NCBI GenBank assembly: GCA_011032825.1
Contig: JAADJZ010000008.1
Location: 310,001-374,000, forward strand
Direction of reading: 5' to 3'
DNA: 64,000 nucleotides
DNA from: Massariosphaeria phaeospora
Taxonomy: Eukaryota; Ascomycota; Dothideomycetes; Pleosporales
The notes under the pieces were generated by a model. That model searched no databases, was not told the DNA's origin, and was given only the letters and a program-made list of their open reading frames with translations. Shown piece by piece: positions 58,901-64,000 of this stretch; positions within the stretch are counted from its first letter, which is position 1, and each line of letters opens with the position of its first letter. The position numbers were made by a program, and so were the translations under genes.

Positions 58901-60500
58901 AAGTTACTAACAAAGCAATATGTTCGCTAAGCGAACATTTTTTTTAAACACAACCTAAAGTTTGTGTACTACCTTAGAGCAGCTAATAAAAAAGCAAACG
59001 CTTTTTTACAAAAAAGCAGAATTTTCTTTAAGACTAAAACAATGTTTAGCTAAAAAGCCGTAAATTTTAACTCTTTAAACCACTAGTGTGTTAAACGAGA
59101 ATAACATTACAAAAAAAACTTCGAGCGTAATCTGCGCGTTCTTGCTCTATAGCACTTTAATTCTAACGCTAAATATACTTGCTAGTAAGCTCAATGCCTT
59201 TTACAAAGCAAATGTAGTAAAAGCTTTAAAGCAAAATTTTTTTTTAGATAAAGTGCAAGCTTTAAGAAGTAAAATGCTACGAGTTTAAACAAATGCTGCT
59301 AAACAAAAAAAAATGCTAGCACAAAAACAATTCTAAGAATAATGCAAAAAAGCTGTTCTTAGATAAACTTTAAAATAGAGAAGTTTAAAAAAACAATTTT
59401 ACTAGAAAGCCTTAGAGCGTAAAAAAAAGCTAAACTAAAAAAGTACTCGTAAGAAGTTTCTTTTAAGCTTTAATTAAAAGCGTCTTTAGCAGATTGCGCT
59501 ATTAAAAACGACGCGCTTTTTTACTAAAAAAAGAAATAAGTGCCAAAACGTATTAACTGCGTACTAGATTAATTTCTAAAGCTTACAACTCGCTTATCGC
59601 AAAGCATTTAGCAAAAAAACACTTATAATATTCTTAAAAGAATTTCTTTTAGCTAAGAATAAGCTTAGACATTTGATAGTACATTGCTAACTGCGATACA
59701 TGTAACGAGCGAAACTATAGCAAAAATAAAAAGTAGTTTTCTTGCTCGCTTTTCGTTCTAGACAGAATCTAGAAAGAACTTTTTATAGACTTTATTACTA
59801 ACTTGCTAGAAAGCAAAAGTGCACGAATTTACTAGTTATTACAAACTAATTAAGCAAAAATATAATCTTAATTTCTATGGCGAAAATTAACGCAGCAACC
59901 GTAGCAAAGGTATTTATCAAAAGAGTAGTAGCCTACTACTAGCTTTCTAACGCTATTGTTTTTAACTAAAAAGCACAATTCGTAAGTAAATTCTAGAAAA
60001 CGCTTTGCAAAAGCTTAGAATTGTAAAGCAGCTATCTATAGCTTTTTACTCAAAAACCAACGAAGCTACAAAAAAAGCAAATTTAACAATTAAAACTGTT
60101 TTAAGCCGTTTGTAAATTAGACTAAAAGAACTAAGCGCAGCTATGCTCTATTGTACAAATCGCAATTTAAAACAAAAAGCAGTGTCGACAAAAGTAAGCT
60201 CTTTTTTTTTAGCATAGTTACGAGATGAACTCAATTTAGCTCTAAGCAAAGAAAAGAGCGGATACGCTCTACTAAGCAACTCTAGACCTTAGCAAAGCGC
60301 AGCGGAAATAGCTAAAAAATAAAAAAAGTTATCAACTTTGCGCAAGCTGCTATAGCGAAGGCCTAATAGAGCAAGAAAAATAAGCAAATTAACATAAAAA
60401 AAAAGCGCCGCTGCTCGAGTAAAAATAAAGTGTAGTTGCAATATAAAAAACACATTTCTAATAGGCACTTAAGCAAGAAACTAAACTAAAAAATAGCAAA
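55990..60500 (+). pseudogene. Degraded gag-pol of Gypsy-2
   Basis: Plus strand. A gag-like region at ~56000-56700 is followed by a knuckle relic at ~56846-56890 (Cys-x2-Tyr-x4-Tyr-x4-Cys, so the second Cys and the His are lost). RT lies around 57640-58500, with the box at 58212-58223 reading Tyr-Leu-Asp-Asn. 'MNLKKVRAIFK' and RNase H/connection remnants follow. Integrase remnants reach about 60400. Stops and frameshifts are everywhere. Its closest relative in the window is Gypsy-1. Confidence 0.75.
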
Positions 60501-60945
60501 TATATAGTTTTACAAGTTAAGTTTTAAGCAACGTAGTTTTAAACATACTTTCTAAATAAATCTAATATTTCTAATAAATAAGCTTAGACTTGCAGCAGAC
60601 AATTCTTTAAAAGCTAGACAGTGTTGATTAGCGCCTCGAAAAGCGTTACCGTAGAAAGCGAGCAAGAATAGCTAGTTAAGCGCATTACGAGCGAGCGCTA
60701 AAAAAAGTTAAAAAAGCTAAAAGCTAGAATATTAGGTTAAATAAACTAGCTATAACTAGCTTACATAAGAACTAGCGCTAAAACTCAAAAACACAAAAGC
60801 TTTATCTACTTAGCAAGAATTTTCGGCAACCTACTAGAACGCCGATGGAAAATTGCTAAAAAACTTTCAAAACAGCACGCTTTTAGAAAGGACGCTAGAA
60901 CGCTAACGAAGTAAGTAAATTGCTATAGATTAGAGAAAAAGCTTA

Positions 60946-61233
60946 TGTAATAAGCTAAAAGCTTTATAAATTGCCTTAGTCGTAGGACTTTAGTAGCTAT
61001 TAACACTGTACGTAACAGCTTCGACAATACTCAAAAAAGCCTTGCTAGTTTCTAGTTAACGAAAGCCTTGCGGTATTGAGTTTTTACATAGCCTCTAAAA
61101 GCGCTCCGCAGGTGCTTCGAAAGCTAACTAACTATAAAGTATATAGAGCTTTCTTGTCCGCGCTGTAGATAGACTCTATTGAATTTATTACATTTTTTAT
61201 CTAGAACCTGCTTTCCTAGGCGATCCCCTTTCA
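60946..61233 (+). repeat. 3' LTR of Gypsy-2
   Basis: 288 bp partner of 47850-48136, ending CCCCTTTCA. Sequence after it (TGCGAGTAAA) does not repeat the left flank. Confidence 0.85.
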
Positions 61234-62065
61234 TGCGAGTAAAAAAAAAAGTAGTTATTAAAGTATTACTTATCTTAAGAGTTTTTAATATGTAAAAGTT
61301 AAGCAAACTTAAAAAAGTTATTTATTAAGCTTAGGTTAGTTCTTGAGAAGTAAGTAAGTTTAATAAATTAAAGAGTTAGTATAGCGTTTAATACTAAAGT
61401 AGTAGCAAGCTTCGTTTTGCAAAGAGTAAAATTGTTAAAGTAAAAGTTAACTTGTAAATTGTAAAATTAAAAACAATAAGTTATAAAGTTTATTGTTTTA
61501 ACTATATACGTAAGTGTGCTTTGTATAATCTCTTTGCTTTTGCAAAGCTAACAAATTAGTAAAAGTACTTTAATTTCTTGCTTTCGAAATGCTATAGAGA
61601 GCGTAAAATTAAAAAAAGCATATAGAAAAGCTATGTCGTTAAGAGAAATTCTTTAGCTTACGTGCTAAGCTTATCTAAAGTATAACCGTACTCTATTACT
61701 TTTAACGCTAAAGTAAAAGAATTTTTTGTTTTAGCAGCTTAGCGAATTATTAATCGTAACAATTACATTTCGCTTAGTTATTACTACTAATTGCTTTTTA
61801 AGCTTTTTGTTGCGAGCAGCAAAAAGCGCGTTTTAGTATAGTATTAGCTTACTACTTTTTATAAACTAAAAAAGCTAGTTTAAGCTATAATAAGCAAGTA
61901 AGTAAAAAAATTTTGTATAAGTTTTAACTAAAATCTAAACTTGTAAGTATTGCTTAGTGTTTTTAACTACTATAGCGTTTCTTGTAGTAAAAGTGCTAGT
62001 AAAGTACGTAGCTATACTTTAAAGCAATTTAACATAATTTACGCGTTAATAGAAACTAGCTTTAA
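61234..62065 (-). mobile_element. Probable pogo-like relic
   Basis: The part around 61830-62030 resembles the minus-oriented pogo segment at 38570-38750: both have GTATTGCTTA, then TTAACTACTA/GCAACTGCTA, a TTGTAGTAA-type run and AGTACG(T/C)A(G/A)CT. Divergence is high and the ends are not visible. The rest of the interval shows no recognisable protein. Confidence 0.4.
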
Positions 62066-62362
62066 TATAATAAACTAAAAACTTTATAAATTGCTTTAGT
62101 TGTAGAACTTTAGTAAATTTCAAAGCTAATACATAGCGCTTAGGTAAGCTTCGCACTTTTTTAGATAAACTTCGTAAGCTTGCTAGCTTAGTATATTAAC
62201 AATATATTACTTGTAGCTACAAACGCTTTAGGCTTTTGATAAAGTACTAATAGCTACCTAGCAAGAAGTATATAAAGTTGCTTTGCTTTTGTTGTAAATA
62301 GATTTTATTAGATTTATTATATTTTTTATCTAGAACTTGCTATCTTTAGCGATTTTCTTTTA
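62066..62362 (+). repeat. Solo LTR relic of the Gypsy-2 type
   Basis: About 297 bp similar to the Gypsy-2 LTRs: it starts TATAATAAACTAAAAACTTT (LTR start TGTAATAAGCTAAAAGCTTT with G to A changes) and ends GATTTTCTTTTA. No internal element sequence adjoins it, and the 5-bp flanks do not match. Confidence 0.65.
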
Positions 62363-62820
62363 CGAAAATTGCGTAAGCGCAAGTATATTTAGCATAGTAG
62401 TACAATAGAGTATAGTAAAGTAGTAGCTTAAGTAGCTGCAAAAGCTTTAGTAGCTGCTAAGTAGTTAAAAAAACTTGTAGTAGTAGTAATTAAAAAAAAG
62501 TTTAACTAGCTTTACGGCGCTGTAGAAACTATAAAAAAAACTAAACACAATGCGCAAACGTGCAAAAAAAATACAAAAGCATTTTTTAAATTAAATGTAA
62601 GCACGACGTACGTAAGCTCTTTGTTTAATAGCAATAAAATTAAAAATGCGTAGTATAAGTTAGTGCTGCTAAGCATTTTTAATCTACTTAGTAAGTTAAC
62701 TTGCTTAGTACTAGAATACGTTACAAGAAAGCGTATTTAGCTAATAAATTTAAAACTGTAGCTAAACATTTGCATTAGAAGAATAGGCTTACGCGTAGCG
62801 CAAGCAATCTCGCAAGATTT
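62363..62820 (+). mobile_element. Fragment of a pogo-like transposase 3' region
   Basis: At about 62521-62563 a CCHC-type knuckle relic remains (Cys-x2-Tyr ... 'HNAQTC'), with one extra A shifting the frame. It corresponds to 38222-38263 of the better-preserved pogo copy. Ends not found. Confidence 0.45.
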
Positions 62821-63229
62821 TTCAAAGAAACTTTGAGCCTAGGTAGTGCGTAATAGATCTAACGCACAGCAGTAGATATTCTGTTCCGCAAGAAGCTAGA
62901 CGCGGGAGCAGCCGAGAATGTTGATAAGGCGAGAAGCTAGGCAGGGGTATGCTACTGCAACACCTGTAATTGGCTGTTAATCCGGGTGAGAGCTTATTAA
63001 TTGAAGTATATATCTTAGGGCACTCGAAGGCCTCGATCAAGAGCGCTGCGCAGCGCTTCACAATTACGTTGTTGGACTAGGCTGGACCCAGCTAGGTCTC
63101 AGTCTCGACACTCTCGACAAACGAACACGGTGGGAATGCCACGGCGGCGATGCAGCTCTTGCAAGCGTTTCCGAACGTCTCGACGCCTCAGTCGTCTGAT
63201 TCCTGAAGGCGGCTTGGAATGGGTTCGCA
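62821..63229. other. Transition from AT-rich block to normal sequence; promoter of last gene
   Basis: Composition becomes GC-balanced from about 62,830. No domain-bearing frame. The last 100-150 bases are the presumed leader of the gene at 63230, so its promoter abuts the transposon block. Confidence 0.4.
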
Positions 63230-64000
63230 ATGGAAATGGCAACTCAGCCGCACCTCTTCCATCGGTATCTTGCCCGCTTGTGCGCGCCAGATAAGCTTTG
63301 GCAGAACGCTAACGACGCCAAAGACGAAGACGAAGACGAGTCGAACAAGCGCTTTATCAGTCTATACATGGCAAACTGGGCTTTAGGCTCGGCTCATCCC
63401 CTTGGACTAGTTCTGGATCAAGAAGCCGGTACGGCTATACAGCACATGTCCATTCATGATACGAGTATCACTATGAACGGCCGACAGATCTGGCTCCCTC
63501 TTAACATGCTGCTCGATGGTTCCATCGACATGATAGACCAAGGCAAAGTCCTCGCCGTTGGTGAATCTTACGATGGTGAACAAGAGCGCACGGAGCCCTG
63601 GATCATGCCTTCGTACACCCAACAGGACCTCGATGACACCCTCCAGGCATTCCGGCACCTGATCGACACAATCCACGCTAGGATGCCATCTCGACCGCAG
63701 AACTCCGAGGAGGGTCTGCTTGACTTCGTGACTGGTGGTCTTCCTCAAAGTCTGTCCTCCAGTAGCTTCGCCTACCAGTTCCTTGTACAATCGCCCAGAC
63801 CCTCCTTCACCAACATCGCACCTGGCCTACGCATTGCCCGACACCAACCATCCGCCCCAGTATCAGTGCGATTGGAGTCCACCAAGCTCTACCCACTTCT
63901 GCTCTTCTCAAGCTCGCATCCCGCCCACCAAAAAACCCGTCGCGCGCCCCGGGGCAAAGAAATACCCATCTCGCTCTTTCCCCGCGGCTTCGACGCTGTC
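63230..64000 (+). CDS. Unrecognised fungal protein, N-terminal part (runs off window)
   Basis: Open from ATG 63230 (second ATG at 63236) to the window end, 257 codons, with an in-frame TGA at 63197-63199 upstream, so the start is reasonably fixed unless an upstream exon exists. Codon use is normal and unlike the AT-rich block. Features are an acidic patch ('KDEDEDES'), 'FISLYMANWALGSAHPLGL', an alternating hydrophobic stretch ('MNGRQIWLPLNMLLDG'), an amphipathic helix ('DLDDTLQAFRHLIDTIHARM') and a Ser/Arg/Pro-rich part near the end. No signal peptide or membrane segment. I do not recognise a family; the C-terminus lies outside. Confidence 0.65.
   Translation, partial: MEMATQPHLFHRYLARLCAPDKLWQNANDAKDEDEDESNKRFISLYMANWALGSAHPLGLVLDQEAGTAIQHMSIHDTSITMNGRQIWLPLNMLLDGSIDMIDQGKVLAVGESYDGEQERTEPWIMPSYTQQDLDDTLQAFRHLIDTIHARMPSRPQNSEEGLLDFVTGGLPQSLSSSSFAYQFLVQSPRPSFTNIAPGLRIARHQPSAPVSVRLESTKLYPLLLFSSSHPAHQKTRRAPRGKEIPISLFPRGFDAV

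Larger units (their letters stand above)
47850..61233 (+). mobile_element. Ty3/Gypsy LTR retrotransposon 2 (Gypsy-2)
   Basis: LTRs of 287 and 288 bp start TGTAATAAGCTAAAAG and end CTTT(T/C)A. The 13.4 kb span is split by Gypsy-3; without that insert it is about 5.9 kb. The pol peptides resemble Gypsy-1 ('MNLKKVRAIFK' in both), so the two belong to one lineage with different LTRs. The 5-bp flanks (GTAAT left, TGCGA right) do not match, so no target duplication is visible. It lies at the broken 5' edge of the outer pogo copy. Confidence 0.8.
35580..62820. other. AT-rich, RIP-degraded nest of transposons
   Basis: Base composition changes sharply at both edges. Inside, TpA is very common, CpA looks depleted while CpG is still frequent, and no frame longer than about 100 codons survives. 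Recognisable Gypsy proteins are full of TAG/TAA stops at Gln and Trp codons. This is the pattern of repeat-induced point mutation (C to T at CpA on both strands), a known genome defence in Pezizomycotina. Individual elements are listed separately; stretches between their recognised protein parts hold only degenerate element sequence. Confidence 0.9.

Noticed and set aside
62822..63061. Minus-strand 79-codon frame at the block edge
   Set aside because: No ATG start (GTG) and no domain; spans the composition change.
1..64000. Search by eye for tRNA genes, rRNA genes and CRISPR arrays
   Set aside because: No cloverleaf with a proper T-loop GTTCRA motif, no rRNA beyond a ~20 base resemblance, and the tandem repeats lack the short-repeat/unique-spacer form of CRISPR.

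Overview
The window looks like nuclear DNA of a filamentous ascomycete (Pezizomycotina, most likely a Dothideomycete). The evidence is short introns of about 46-108 nt with GTANGT-type donors and CTAAC/CTGAT branch points, CT-rich leaders before start codons, typical fungal families (F-box, NmrA-like, SDR, 2EXR-like), and a long AT-rich block with the marks of repeat-induced point mutation (RIP). The genus cannot be fixed from the sequence alone.

Layout. 1-20.3 kb is GC-balanced and moderately gene-dense: a partial beta-propeller protein (minus), an F-box protein (minus), a Cys-rich single-pass membrane protein (plus, one intron), a small secreted protein (minus, two introns), a frame-broken 2EXR-like gene (plus), an NmrA-like protein (minus, one intron), a second frame-broken 2EXR-like gene (minus) and a short-chain dehydrogenase (minus, three introns). 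20.3-26.1 kb has no supportable gene but holds a degenerate minisatellite with a ~76 bp period and a ~110 bp tandem duplication.

26.1-34.3 kb carries three consecutive plus-strand genes (633, 525 and 745 aa when spliced). They share one unrecognised C-terminal domain, a phase-0 intron at the same place inside it, and a basic nuclear-localisation-like tail. This tandem family lies next to the transposon block and is the most interesting protein-coding content here. Between it and the block is a 36-codon (108 bp) tandem repeat with palindromes whose stems change in a compensatory way.

35.6-62.8 kb is an AT-rich, RIP-degraded nest of transposons that can be partly unpacked from target-site duplications. 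A minus-oriented pogo/Fot1-like element is interrupted by a plus-oriented copy of the same family (TSD TA). That copy holds a hAT-like MITE (TSD GGCTGTAG) that seems to have escaped RIP. The outer pogo copy is also interrupted by a Ty3/Gypsy element (TSD ATAAG), which holds a 910 bp foldback element (TSD TA). A second Gypsy element of related pol type contains a third, opposite-strand Gypsy element (TSD GCAAA). More pogo debris and a solo LTR close the block. Reverse transcriptase and zinc-knuckle residues are destroyed by G:C to A:T transitions, as RIP predicts.

From about 62.8 kb the composition returns to normal and an unrecognised gene (plus) runs off the right edge. No tRNA, rRNA gene or CRISPR array was recognised. 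All splice sites are inferred by eye from consensus signals, frame continuity and comparison of paralogs inside the window.
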